Below, piece after piece: positions 11,994 through 23,602 of a stretch of DNA of 64,000 bases. Numbering within the stretch: the stretch's first letter is position 1; every line of letters begins with the position of its first letter. The notes beneath the pieces were generated by a model. The model made no database searches. It had not been told where the DNA came from and saw nothing but the letters and a program-made list of their open reading frames with translations. The DNA is taken from NCBI RefSeq assembly GCF_019578655.1, contig NC_063263.1:23559001-23623000 (forward strand), in the 5' to 3' direction. The DNA comes from Ricinus communis (Eukaryota; Streptophyta; Magnoliopsida; Malpighiales; Euphorbiaceae). The position numbers and the translations under genes were made by a program.

Positions 11994-13000
11994 CATCATA
12001 CATCTTAGAAAGAAATGCACCACAAGTGTGTTATAGACTCTAGTCCGTATAGATTCATGAATCAACGTTCATGTTATAACAATTGAAATTTGTATGTAAA
12101 TTATAAGATGGACCCCTGTCTAAGTAGTATTATAAACCTAGGGGTCCATCCGGTATCATTTTACTTGTACAAAAATCTGTGTTTTAAGTTTTACACGTAC
12201 GTCGGATGCTGATGTAATTTTTTTAAAAAATAATTTATATTTATTATTTATTAATTTAATCTTGTTAAAAACGTTAAATGTTCATTATTTGTTAACTTAA
12301 TTTTGTTGAAAAGATACATATACCACAATATAAATATTTGTAGTATAACTTTAGTCTGATATTTTTTTTTTTATTTACTAATTGTGTAAGTACGATTTAT
12401 GTTATGTAATATATGTTCATTTAAATGAATTAGTGAGTATGATTGTTATCAATGATGAATATCAATTGAAAAACTAATAAATATTATGCCTATAAATGAC
12501 GAATGTTTATATCAATCATAAAATACTTTAAATATGCATCACAAAAATAACAAAAATTTTCATAAATAGTCAATATTTTTATCTGAAAATATTGATAAAC
12601 ATTATATATATAGACAATGAATATTGCAGTACTAGATAATTAACACTGATGAATAATACACTAAACAAAATGAACATAAATATTAACCGTAATGAGTATT
12701 AAGTTCACAGATAATGAATATTTAAATAAAAAAATTAATTATTATAAAATATTACATCTAATGGATATTATATATATAGAAAATGAATATTTTAGTACAT
12801 CTAAATAAACAAAAGAATATTAATATATATCTAGTCTAATTAAAATATTTTGACGTGCTTTACTATATTTTAATATATATGATTTCTAATTTTAACAGGT
12901 GTACTTATTATTAACACGTAAAATTTAAATTTATATATAATTTTGTAGTCTTTCTATTAATTTATTTATAATTTTTATATTTTCATATTGATAAAATCTT
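11994..13000 (+). repeat. Unnamed AT-rich repeat, copy B
   Basis: Copy B of the repeat at 8140-9070, same orientation, directly right of the solo LTR. The first ~110 bases after the target duplication continue copy A; the match with the start of copy A begins near 12100 (attataaaatggac versus attataagatggac). A third, weaker piece with cacatgtg and gttataagcattg occurs at 13580-13650. Confidence 0.7.
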
Positions 13001-14018
13001 AAGATATAAAAAACTAACAAAGACGTTAAAAATATTTAATTTATTATTATTTTAAATATTTTAATTAATTATAAAATATTAAAAGATCTATTTAATTTTA
13101 TATATAAATTTAATTTGTATTATTATTTATAATCAAAATAATTACTGACGATGTATTAAATAGGCGAATAAACGACTAGATTTCTTAAATATATAAAAAG
13201 ATATTTTAAAATATTATTTTTAATATAATATTAATTTTAAATTCATTTTAATACAATTAAAAAAATAAAAATCTCATGTATCAAAAATAAATACATATAT
13301 CAAAACAAAAATCTTTCAAATAGTGACAGTAAAATAATTATATCAGTCATATAATACGTGAAATAAACGACTAATTTTTATAAATATATAAAAGATTTAT
13401 TAAATATATAATTTTTAATATAATATTAATTTTTATAAATTTACTTTATTATAATTTTAAAAAATTAAAACGGTACAATTTTTAAAAAAATATGAAAAGA
13501 TAAAAACAAAAATCTCCACATTATACAATTTAAAAAAAAAATAAAAAAATGAAAAGCTGTTATACTCCCTCCATCTCCACACACATGTGCTGCTTATAAA
13601 CCCTATTTCATGTAGAATCATGGTCCATGTTATAAGCATTGTTAGGTCTATAAATCCGTAGAGCCTCTTGCTGAATAAAAAAAATATATTTTACCAATAT
13701 AACTAATATTTACGATTCGTTTAGTTCTTTGTAGGAATCAAAGAATTCTCAAACTTTTATTTAAACAATACTCATAACTGCGAAAGCAAATATCAAATGG
13801 CTCACAAGCATGTACACGAATCTCCTTGGAATATAATGATTATAAAGAAAGCAGAGAGCAACAGAGCCTTGCATGTTGTTACATAGTCACATGTAATGGA
13901 CCCGTTTCCCTGGCCAACAGTAGTTTTACCTGCAGTGTACTCTTCTGCTATTGTTAACTTACATTGCCAAACAATGTTACAAGCTATTGTACACGAAGGT
14001 GAATCATTGGAAAACGCA
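13000..14018. other. AT-rich DNA and 3' flank of the primase gene
   Basis: 13000-13560 is A/T low-complexity sequence with blocks resembling 8930-9040 (taatataatattaattttt). About 13800-14018 is less AT-rich and is probably the 3' untranslated region of the primase gene on the minus strand. I see no separate gene. Confidence 0.55.
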
Positions 14019-17000
14019 TCACCAGTTGATGGAATTCTTTGAGTGCTGCAGTTTTGCATTATAGGAACTTTCCATCTCTTCCTGCAAACACATGAAAGTG
14101 GAATAAAGCCGAAGCCAAAGCCAAAGCCAAAGCCAAAATGGGCACCATAAAAGCCACCCAAAAAAATATGACCAAATTCCTTTTTCGTAGAATGAATATA
14201 TTAATGGCTCCATTTAAGGTAACCTACTTCCTAATAATTTTGTTCTGCATTTTGTTATCCTCACCATCTGATGAGCCTTTATCTTAATCCAATGGTGATG
14301 TTTTACAAACTTCAGTATGCTGTTTTTCAAATAAAATTTATGGTTTGTGCAAACAAAACTGAGGTCTAATTCTTTCCATCACCAAGACAAGGAAAGAACA
14401 TAATCTGGATTTTGGACATGGACACTTCATGTATGCTGCCTAAAGTTAGCAAATAGTGGCACATCAAGCCAATTCTATACATACCTTGCAAGATTTTAGA
14501 AGAGGTTGCAAGAATGATGATCTGAAAAAGCTGATTGATTTTCCAAGTGAGGTTCTATCCACATCTGCCATAAGTATATATATATTTGCCATCAGTTGTA
14601 ACAAGGGAAAAAAAAAGTCCATAGACGGAATATGTGAGGATGCATAAGCAGTAAGCATGACCCTCCAACATTTCATAAAAATTTAGCTAATCGTTTAACC
14701 ACTGTGCAGCCGTCAAATGCTGTAAGTAAAACAATGCTCGAGTATGTGAACTTCAGCATTATGTTAACATACCATTGTCATCACTCGCTCTTGGCCCTCC
14801 CATGTTGAGTTCTTTCAAAAGCTGCACAGCCAATATAGCCATATAAGAAATCAAAAGAGCCATTGGAGAATACTACAAAATAACTGTGGGTTAATTCCTA
14901 CTGCAGGAAAGATAAAACGTAAAACTTGTTAATTTACATCCTTCACATGCAAGAAATTCTAGTGGTGTGTGCACCATCAAAAAGCATCTAAGCCTCCAAT
15001 TTCATCTGTGAAATTTACATTTGGAAACTAGCAAGACGAGGAAGCATAAGATATACCAGAGAATTAAACAATATCTCCAGAGAGTTTTGAACAGTAAATA
15101 AAAAATTTATCATTGCTCTAGAGATCCAAAGCAGAAATTAATGACGTTATATCCCTTGAGCAATGAATAAATAAATAAAAAATCATGAAAATCCACTTTT
15201 TTTTCCAAATAAAAAAAGAGAATGTTGACACAAAACCTTTTTTTTATTCACAGGTTAGAACTGATACTGTACAATTTGAATCAATGAACTGGTTGGTATT
15301 ACCTGCATGGATATTATTGCTAAGAATGGAAAATTAAAGAGAGGACGCAAAGAAAAAGAATAATAGCAATTGACATAACCAATAAGGAATGCACCAACTG
15401 CACAAAATTGAGGAGACATGAATTTCGATTCATTCCAGGATTTATCTCTATAAGTGTTTCAGTTAGATACATCTCCAGACCAGTTAAAACTATCCACAGT
15501 TCTAGAATATCATTGAATCAGGACATGATCAATACTGCTTATTGTTAAACTAGGATTAAAAATTGATGCTACAGAAAGCATTCATGCAGATAATGAAAAA
15601 TAAACACCTGGGAAAGTGTTGGCACGGCAGTAGGATCAAATTCATCACAATGTTTTGGGTCAATTGGCACACAAACACGTCCTGAAACAAACAGAGTAAA
15701 TGAGTGTAACCAAAAAATGACCATAGTAGACAAAGTCACGAGGATAACAGTAAACATTCATCCACCTGTTTTTGGATGAATACAAAATGGGGCCTTCAGC
15801 AAATGGTTCATGTGTTTTGAGACCTGAAAAATAATCAAAAGTTACAAGTAAATAGTCAGATTTTATTTTTGTAGGGAAAAGGAATATACTTGCTGAAAGT
15901 ATATACTTCCTTCTACATACTACTGGACAATGCTGATGAGGTTGCTCGATTGCAGAAAGTTTCAGGAGTTGTTACAAGGGATTGGATGTTAAAAGAAGGA
16001 GAGAAAGATGGTTATGCACAAACCTCCACATCAAGCCTAGGATAAGTAAAGGAGAAGACAATCTCTTCAACACATTTACGAAGTCCTGGCGCCTACAAGG
16101 GGAAGAAAATCATACGACATAAGGCAAGGCAAAGCTTACAACAACAAAAATCAAGACCAATTAAAGCAGACAATAATTCTTCTCCTAGATTTAAACAGAC
16201 TGACATGGTGATATGTACTAAACTTACATGCATATGTGGTAAAAAGGAAAATAATTTTATAAAGGCATTTGGTACAATAGACAAACAATGAGCAAAGAAG
16301 GAGGTATTTACCAATTATGATATGTGCTTGTCATCTGCAAGTCGCATAAGATATACGCCAATATGTTGATGAAAAAATGAGAATATAGTACGTCCTGAGT
16401 AAGTTATTTACTTTTTTCAAAGACATTTGGGTTTGTTAAAATGCATTGCTCTTTAGTTCCTTTGTGCATCTTTTTATCACGCATTAAACTATAAAATAAC
16501 AAATGATCTATAATAAACAAAGAGAAAATTAAATACTGTTAAATTTTTCAGTTCCTCCAAGCTACAAGATTGTGACTGAATGGTTCAGGCATCAATATTT
16601 ATTAAGATATTCATCTTTAAATTCTGTTCTTCACAAAGTAAAGAGTAACCTGAGAGAAATGACTAAGCTAACTTTGCTTCTTCTTTCTAAAAATACCATG
16701 ACGACGCCTTGTCAAATTCTTTTCTGTCTTACATTTTCTCATATTCAGTTCAAGCTTTCCCAGACCTTGCTATTTCCGTTAATTGCACAGGTAGGTATTT
16801 ATAGATAGCAATGGACATTGTTAGCCTCTCTAGCAATCTTTATAGTTATATATGGAAAATGATTTTTCAAGATATTGAGAAATTTCAACCAAAAGTCAGT
16901 AAACAAGAAAGGCTTTCCATTAATTATGACCAGACAGATCCTTGGGATCATTCTGTACAATTTGCAGATGTTCATGACTGCATCTCAGTATCATAATAGA

Positions 17001-19737
17001 AACTCTACAGAAGAATAGCAAGAAAATTCAGCACAGTCAGCAGTTAAATTATGTCCAAAATCAATCAATTTGTTCAAGCAATCAAATCATGTTTAAGAAC
17101 ATAGAGAAATAAAATTGCCAACGAATGCAAGTATTTACGAGATAATGTGATCCAGAAGGCTCAAAATGACACCGTTGCTTAAATGAGATCAAAATTTTAT
17201 TGGATAGAGTAGAGTTAACTTGAGCTTCCTTAACCCGCATTGGCACAAATCAGATTTGCCCCAAATCTTAAAAGAAACACATGGTGATAAAGTGCAATAA
17301 TGGCTGGGAGTCCTCTACTCCAATCCAATTTTCTGAAGAAATTCTTTTTCCAAATATGTTATTTCCTACCTTCTTTGTTCCAGATTGAAGTGTACGCTTT
17401 AACTGTTCCCATCGAACAAGATTAACGCCTTCTTTTGAGCTGGAGGTTTGCTTAGTATTTTGCCACTTTCCTCGAAGTTCAGAAGTAACAGCTATAAAGA
17501 CAACAAATTAATTGTAGAATCAAGACATGGAGATAACCATATATAGAAAGTAAACAATTATGAAAGACAATACATTCATCAGGAATCATCTCCAAGATCT
17601 TCTCATATCTCTCTTCAGTTGAAAATATCTCCTGACTGGATAGTAATTTTGTCTCGAAGAAGTCCTTGAGCACTTCAGCATATGATCTCCTGAAAGGAAC
17701 TGTGTTTAGTAGAATATATTACAAGGCTCAGAACTAAAAGAAAGTGTTAGAACTTACACAAGAAAAGGATGAAGAGGACCAGTCAGAGAAACCATTTTAT
17801 TACTATTCTCATTGCCCTGAAACAGAGTAAAGATGCCACATACATTAAACTCATAAACCTCAAAATGCAGTTATGTTTCCAGTGTGCAATACTAGTACAC
17901 CACCTTGTATACTCGTAAATAATCAACAATAGCCGCCCTTTGTTCATTGGTCAACCTGTACGTATAGGGCCAGAAAATATAAACCATTGCACAATACCAT
18001 AGGTAAAAGAATAGAAATAATTACTACAAATTTGATAAGCTGCACAACCTTCTTGCTTTTCCATCACAAACCCAGCAATGTACCCCACGTCGACCACTGT
18101 AAACCCAGAGAATGTGATTGAAACCAAAATCATCTGCATGATTGAATTAAGAAACTGAGTGGAACTTAAAATGAAGTTTTGGCCCTCTTTTTGAATGTTG
18201 ATTGTAGTGCATTAAATTAGCTGTCCTTCCCCTTCATTTTTGTGAATAAGAAGTTGAGTGGGGGAAAAAAATGCTTGACCAAGATGAAAGCTGAGCGAAA
18301 CAAATAATTAGGCTAACTATGAACTTCCATTAACAAGGATTTAAAATTTTAGAATTGACATTTATTATTTGAGACACCTATACATTATGGTGAATGGAAA
18401 ATGTTATAGAGATTCCATTGCATGAATTTAGACATAGATTTCATAAGCACTAATACCAAGTTCATTTTTGAGTAAAAGAAATTAAGAAGACAATGCAAAG
18501 CATTCAAACCTCTGAGCGCACTATTGATCACTTTTATAGCAATCGTCATTAAAGGCCAGCAATCCAAGCAAACATCAGCCCCTGAGCAGCAATATCTAAC
18601 ATTATCATAATCGGACATATCCTGTATGAATTTGTGTATGAAAGACCCACACGATAAGAAAGATAAAAATATACCAATACTACCAAAAAAAAATACTAAA
18701 TTAAATAATAATGGAATAGGAAGAACTTAGATGTATAAGAGCATAACATGAGCAGGGAAGGGGGAGGGGGAGGGGGTCGGTGGGGTTTGTAGAATTAGTT
18801 TGATAATTTAGCCGCTACAGAATTTCAAGAACTTACAATATCAAATATTAGCTCCCTTTCCACTGGAGTGAAAACATTATCACCACTTTGGCTATAGGCA
18901 TGCCTCTTGGCAGGCTGTAACATATGAAAATGTGAAAGTTATCAATCTAGGAAACATGGAGAGAAACTAAAATGAACTAAGGAACATAATCTAAAAAATC
19001 CAATTTATCATGCTCATGTGCCTCAAAAATTCTTGGAATTGCATTTGATACGCATCATCAAGCTCATTGTATTTATAATTAACCTTTCTCTGTTAAAAAT
19101 TATAAGTTCTGAGATTGGGAACCTAGATAAGAATAAACAGTCAGATGATAATTAAGTGAAACAATTTAGCAATCATTAACTTCAAAAAGTAATGCAATTA
19201 TCTGGAATTTAAAATGAGAAGGCATGAAAACCTTACATCCACTGTGTACACAGGGCCAATATCTATTTTAAAAGGGCATTTGTCTTTAATGGAAGTCTTC
19301 AATTGGGATTCATTGTTGAAAGACTGGAATCGTAGATAAATGTCATTATCAAGAGTGAAAGAGAACTCTCTTCGTCCAAAGTAGGACTTGTCACAAGCAG
19401 GATGCTTCCCATCTGCACAATAAGGAACGAATTGACAGAGTTACATGCAAAGAAATAAATCCAGTTGAAAAGTATACACATTCGTAACACACGAAAAGGG
19501 TATGTTGATTTACCATTTCCATAGCACATCCACTTAAAAATCTCAGCATGAGGGAAAAGTTTTCCTGGCATGCAAAAGAACTTTATTTTATATACCAATA
19601 CAAATACAAATTAAATTAAATTAAAAAGAGAAAGAGAATATACCATAATAAAGTTTGAGATAGTTAGGGTTAAATTCGTTGGAGACGGCATTTGCATCGA
19701 TCAACATGTCATCCCTTCCATTATCAACTTCCATCAT
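14019..19737 (-). CDS. PRIM1 (POLA3-like): DNA primase small (catalytic) subunit, 16 exons
   Basis: Makes the RNA primers for DNA polymerase alpha at nuclear replication forks, as the catalytic half of the primase heterodimer. Exons (high to low): 19737-19644, 19564-19514, 19412-19237, 18914-18837, 18621-18510, 18133-18049, 17955-17904, 17816-17758, 17689-17574, 17491-17370, 16092-16024, 15823-15766, 15681-15608, 14821-14773, 14564-14485, 14081-14019. All introns fit GT-AG and phases join without a break, giving 1,338 bases and 445 residues, near the family's usual length. Asp132 and Asp134 (FDID) and Asp336 (YPRLD) are the expected metal ligands. Cys144, Cys145, Cys151 and Cys154 form the zinc site, and SGRRGVH is at 183-189. 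The start is the first of two adjacent ATGs, with an in-frame TAG 18 bases upstream. The longest intron is 16093-17369. I assembled the exons by eye. Confidence 0.96.
14111..14138 (+). repeat. (GCCAAA)n short tandem repeat in the last primase intron
   Basis: About four and a half copies of gccaaa between exons 15 and 16. On the minus strand it reads as alternating Gly-Phe codons, which creates a spurious open frame. Confidence 0.9.
18754..18785 (+). repeat. G-run cluster in primase intron 4
   Basis: Runs of three, five, five, five and four G separated by one to five bases, a strong G-quadruplex pattern on the + strand. The gene is on the minus strand, so the transcript carries C runs and only the template DNA could form the quadruplex. 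Confidence 0.8.
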
Positions 19738-20010
19738 CTTGGACAGCAAATTCTATGCAGCCATTTCACACAAACATGAGAAGAAGATTAAAGAATAACA
19801 TATTCATACCCAGTTTTTTTACTTGTATGCATTTTCTACTTTGAACCGAGAAAAGCAATTACTGAACTTGTTTATGAACAGACAAATGAGAAGAAGAAGA
19901 AGAAGACGAAGAAGAAGAAGAAGAAGAAGAGTAAAATTATAAACAGAAATCCACGGATCTAAAACCTGGACGGTCTTTCTCTAGCTCTCTCGCCTCCACT
20001 GCTTTGGGTT
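19738..20010 (-). promoter_or_regulatory. Primase 5' untranslated region and proximal promoter
   Basis: On the coding strand this stretch is CT-rich and includes a long CTT run (GAA on the + strand at 19888-19932). Just upstream, the complement of 20065-20073 reads tttccctcc, one base off the E2F-type core TTTCCCGCC. E2F sites are common before replication genes, but a single near-match is weak evidence. No clear TATA box. Confidence 0.35.
19888..19932 (+). repeat. (GAA)n microsatellite
   Basis: About 14 gaa/aga triplets with one interruption (gacgaag), in the 5' untranslated or promoter region of the primase gene. Confidence 0.95.
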
Positions 20011-20229
20011 GGACTGGGATTTTAGATGATTTAGTAGAAAATTCCTTCTTATTTATTTAATTTTGGAGGGAAATTTAGCGTCAATTTGCCTCTTGAACGG
20101 GTAAGCGAATTTTCAGTTCATCCTTTGTCTTGGAAAAAAAAATCCAATTTATCTTAAAATACTATTTGTCCTGTACTAGTTTAATATATCAGTGGGTTTA
20201 TATATTTTTATTATATTAAAATTATTTTA

Positions 20230-21110
20230 AATCTTGATAAATTATTACTACTCTTTTATATATTAACTGATAATTTAAAATTATAATGATTCTTGAATTT
20301 ATTATTAAGTGTCAAACTCATTCAAAATTAATTTTATTTATCACATACTAATTAATTTTAGTGTCTAATTAAAATAATAAATTTAATATTTTTTTATTTT
20401 ATCTTTTTATTTTTAATAATCTAATTTAAACAAATTTAAACATTTTAGAAATATTTATATTTACAATAATATTATTAAATTACTATATAATCTAATTTTA
20501 ATTATTAATATAAAATAAATATTTATATTTAAAATATATTATTCTGTTATTATTTTTATTATATATTATAGTTAAACTACATAAAAATAAAAATTAAATT
20601 AAATAATTATATCTTAATCTAGTAAAATAATTTTGACACTAAGTTAATAAATCCACTATAAATGAAGAAGATGGTCTTGTATGTTAAAAATGGAATTTCT
20701 TATCAATCATTCAAATGATATTAATACGAATAAAATTTTTATTTTTAATATAGTTTAATTTTAGTGTCTAATAAAAATAATAATCTCTAACTATTTATTT
20801 TATTCAAAATTTTAAAATTAAACTATATAGTAATTTAATAATATTAAATAAAAATAAGTATTTTTCATATGTTTAATTTTTTTAGAATTAAATTATGCTA
20901 AAAAAATAAAAGATATAATCAAGTAAAAGAATATTAAATGTATTGTTTTAATTAGACACTATAATTATCTTGGGCTAAAAATAAGATTTTACTTTAATTT
21001 CATAATAAAATTAACTTTGAACTAGTTTGATATTTGACAATAAATTCAATAATCAAATTATCAGTTTTATCTTTCGAATAACACAGAAGGAAGTAGTAGT
21101 TAATTTTATT
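20230..21110. mobile_element. Foldback element family 2, copy A
   Basis: The two ends are inverted repeats of roughly 160 bases. The left arm contains aactgataattt, gaatttattattaagtgtcaaact and ttagtgtctaattaaaa; the right arm carries the reverse complement of each. The same layout and interior recur at 52774-53637. No transposase is encoded, so this is a non-autonomous element of MITE or foldback type; its superfamily is not clear. It lies between the primase promoter and another foldback element. Confidence 0.7.
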
Positions 21111-21646
21111 AAAGAATAAAGTTTAAAAAAATTATCATGTAGTTTGGTGCTTTTACACTTAAATGACAGAGGTATTTTTTATATAAAATGAGTAACATGT
21201 GTTTTATTTTTCTAGCATTTTTTAGGTACATTCAATTTTTTATTTATTTTTTAGATTTTAAATATTAATAGAAATATAAATTTTTGATAAAATAAGTATT
21301 CTTAAGTAATTTAGTATCCGACTATTTGTGATCATAATAAATTGTTAAAGCATATTTTTTAAAAAAATTAATCAAATTTAAAAAATAATTTTTTATTTTA
21401 ACATATTTATGAATTCTATAATGCATTGTTAGATGCTATATTGCTTATAAAATCAAAATTTAGTGATGGTTCAAGTTAATACATAAAAGATAATGTAAAA
21501 AATAATAAAAGTAGAAATGTGTACCTAAGAAATATTAAGAAAAAAAAACACGTGATACTTTTTTTATACAAAAAATATCTCCATCCCTCAAGGGAAAAAG
21601 TGTCAAACCACAGTATAGTTTTTTAAACTTCACCCTTTATTAAAAC
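21104..21646. mobile_element. Foldback element family 1, copy A
   Basis: Terminal inverted repeats of about 125 bases (21104-21231 and 21520-21646). The left arm reads aaagtttaaaaaaatta then gtagtttggtgctttta and ends ttttttaggtaca; the right arm is its imperfect reverse complement. Total about 540 bp, no coding capacity. A relative with the same arms lies at 43651-44172. It overlaps or abuts the family 2 element by a few bases, so one may have inserted at the other's edge. Confidence 0.75.
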
Positions 21647-22295
21647 TTAAGAGGATTTTAATGTAATAAAAAATACAAAAACTAAATCATATATTAGACC
21701 AAACTTCATGGACTAAAAAAGAATTTAACCCTAAAATTAAGGAATTTTTATACAAATACTTCCAAAAAGAAGTTGAAAATGTCATTTTTACTTTTAAATT
21801 ATTTCTTTTAAAAACAATTTAACATTTTATTATAAAAATACAGTAGTATATGTTAGGTATATTATTTTATAAAATAATATATATTATTAATAATTGGTAT
21901 ATATTTTTATAATTTTTATAATATTATTTTAGTATTCAGTTGATAATATTTTATATACATAACTAGTATCTGAAGTCGGTATTTAAAAACTATCTTATTT
22001 TAGTATCCATCTCTTATATATGTGGTATTATACATTTAGCATTCGAAACTAATTTATGATATTTTTTTGTACTTTCAGTATCCATTTATCTAGTTAGTAT
22101 ATATTTAGTATAGTATATTCGGTATATATTTAGTATCTAAAACATTTAATATATATAACTGATATTTGAAACTATTTTTTGGTATATATTTCATATATAT
22201 TTATTATACATTTGGTATTTGAAATTATTTTATTTTTTACTTATTTTGAACTTTTGGTATCTATTTCACATATTTTGGTATCTAATTATTATTGA
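21647..22295. repeat. Degenerate AT-rich tandem repeat
   Basis: From about 21880 to 22285 the phrases ttagtat or ttggtat, atatattt and gaaacta or gaaatta recur irregularly every 30-90 bases. This looks like an old minisatellite or the low-complexity end of a transposon. No reading frame. Confidence 0.5.
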
Positions 22296-22985
22296 TGAGA
22301 TCGCGATTGCTATGGAGAGATCGCGACTGCTACTTAGGTGTTGCGAGCGCTATATGGATGTTATGAATACGATTGTTTTCTGACAATGCATTTAATGCAC
22401 TATCAAAAGCTAGAAGTAAAGTTACGGCCTATGATCTAATGGTAACATATTTTTGGTGGTTTGGAGCTATAAATACCCCCTCCAAAGGATATTTGTGATT
22501 GATCAACAACCTTGATTATAGCGAAATTGTTGCTTTTTAATTCTTCACCTTCAAACATTTATTTCTTTGTATTTGTAACCTTAAGTGGTTGTTGTAAGTG
22601 CTTTGATTGCTCTTGTGAGGTTTTGAGTGTTAGCCTAAACACTTAGGATTGGATTTGAGAGTTAACTTAAGATCAAAACTCTTGTAAGATTATGCGTTAG
22701 TGATAAAATACAAGTTGTAAGGTTAGGTGTGAGCCAGAACACTAAATTAGAAGTCAACTTGTAAAATTCCATTGTAATTATGCTAGTGTAAATGGAAACC
22801 CCAACTAGAGATTGATGGGTGGACATAGGGTTAGTTAACACTTGAACCGCTATAGATTATGTGTCCTCTCTTTTCTAGTCTTTCTTTCCTTAAAGATTTT
22901 AATTACCTATTATTCTTTCAATTCACCAATTTAAATTTTCCTTTTTGGTTCATTAAGGGCCAAAACTGTATAATCTCCCCTTAAG
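22296..22985 (+). repeat. Copia-type LTR-like sequence, plus orientation
   Basis: On the + strand there is a TATA-like box (ctataaatacc near 22470) followed by a T-rich leader. Then come phrases typical of plant copia LTR ends: gggtggacatagggttag and cttgaaccgctata, followed by cctctcttt. The pol remnant directly to the right is on the opposite strand, so this LTR does not belong to it in any simple way. Exact ends are not visible. Confidence 0.5.
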
Positions 22986-23570
22986 TTGGAGCTTGATGAT
23001 GGAAATCAAATAAGTCCAACTTGGACATCAAATAAGAGAATTGAGGAGCGGAGAGGAATCTAGTAAAGAGGTTTGTTACTTGGTGAGATTTAGAGACATG
23101 TTGAGGGAGAATAAAACCTTGTTTGAACTTGTCTCAAACTAAATGACAATTAGTTTCCAAAGGCTTAATTCTCTCATGAAAGAATGAATTAGCAGTAATG
23201 TGTAAGGCTACCTTGTTGTCACACTATAGAAGAATAAACAGAGAAAGGGAAAGCTGAAAGTCCTGAAATAAATATAAAAAGCCATTATAACTCACAAACT
23301 ATAGAAGCAAGCTCATATATTCATCTTCAGTAGAAGACCTGAAAATAGTTGCTTACTTATTTATTTTCTAAGAAACTAGAAGAAAACCTAAAAATACACA
23401 ATATATAATTGAGGAATGCCTAGTATCTTGACAAGAGGCCCAATTAACATCATAAAATGCATGAAGCTGCTATTGATTGTCAATTGGGAAGAACAGACCT
23501 CTAATGTTTTCAAATACTTAAGCATATGCATAGCTGCATCTCGATGTGATTAACTTAGTTGTTGAATTGA
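22965..23570 (-). pseudogene. Copia RNase H and polypurine tract (broken), minus strand
   Basis: The minus strand around 23400-23460 translates to FYDVNWASCQDTRHS, the hallmark of copia RNase H. Further down are phrases for STEDEY, for TANSFFHERIKPLE and for the final LMSKLDLF-type segment. They end at a purine tract, cttaaggggagatt, near 22975-22990. Frames shift several times. It is a decayed 3' end of a minus-strand copia element. Confidence 0.75.
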
Positions 23571-23602
23571 GTAAGTCAGGCCTGGTAAGATTCAAGCCTG
23601 CT

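Noticed and set aside
13802..14161. Minus-strand frame with a Gly-Phe repeat
   Set aside because: It spans the primase 3' flank, last exon in another frame and last intron; the Gly-Phe run is only the gccaaa microsatellite.
16572..16996. Two + strand open frames of 60-80 codons
   Set aside because: They lie in the long primase intron 10 (16093-17369) on the opposite strand and show no domain or codon bias.
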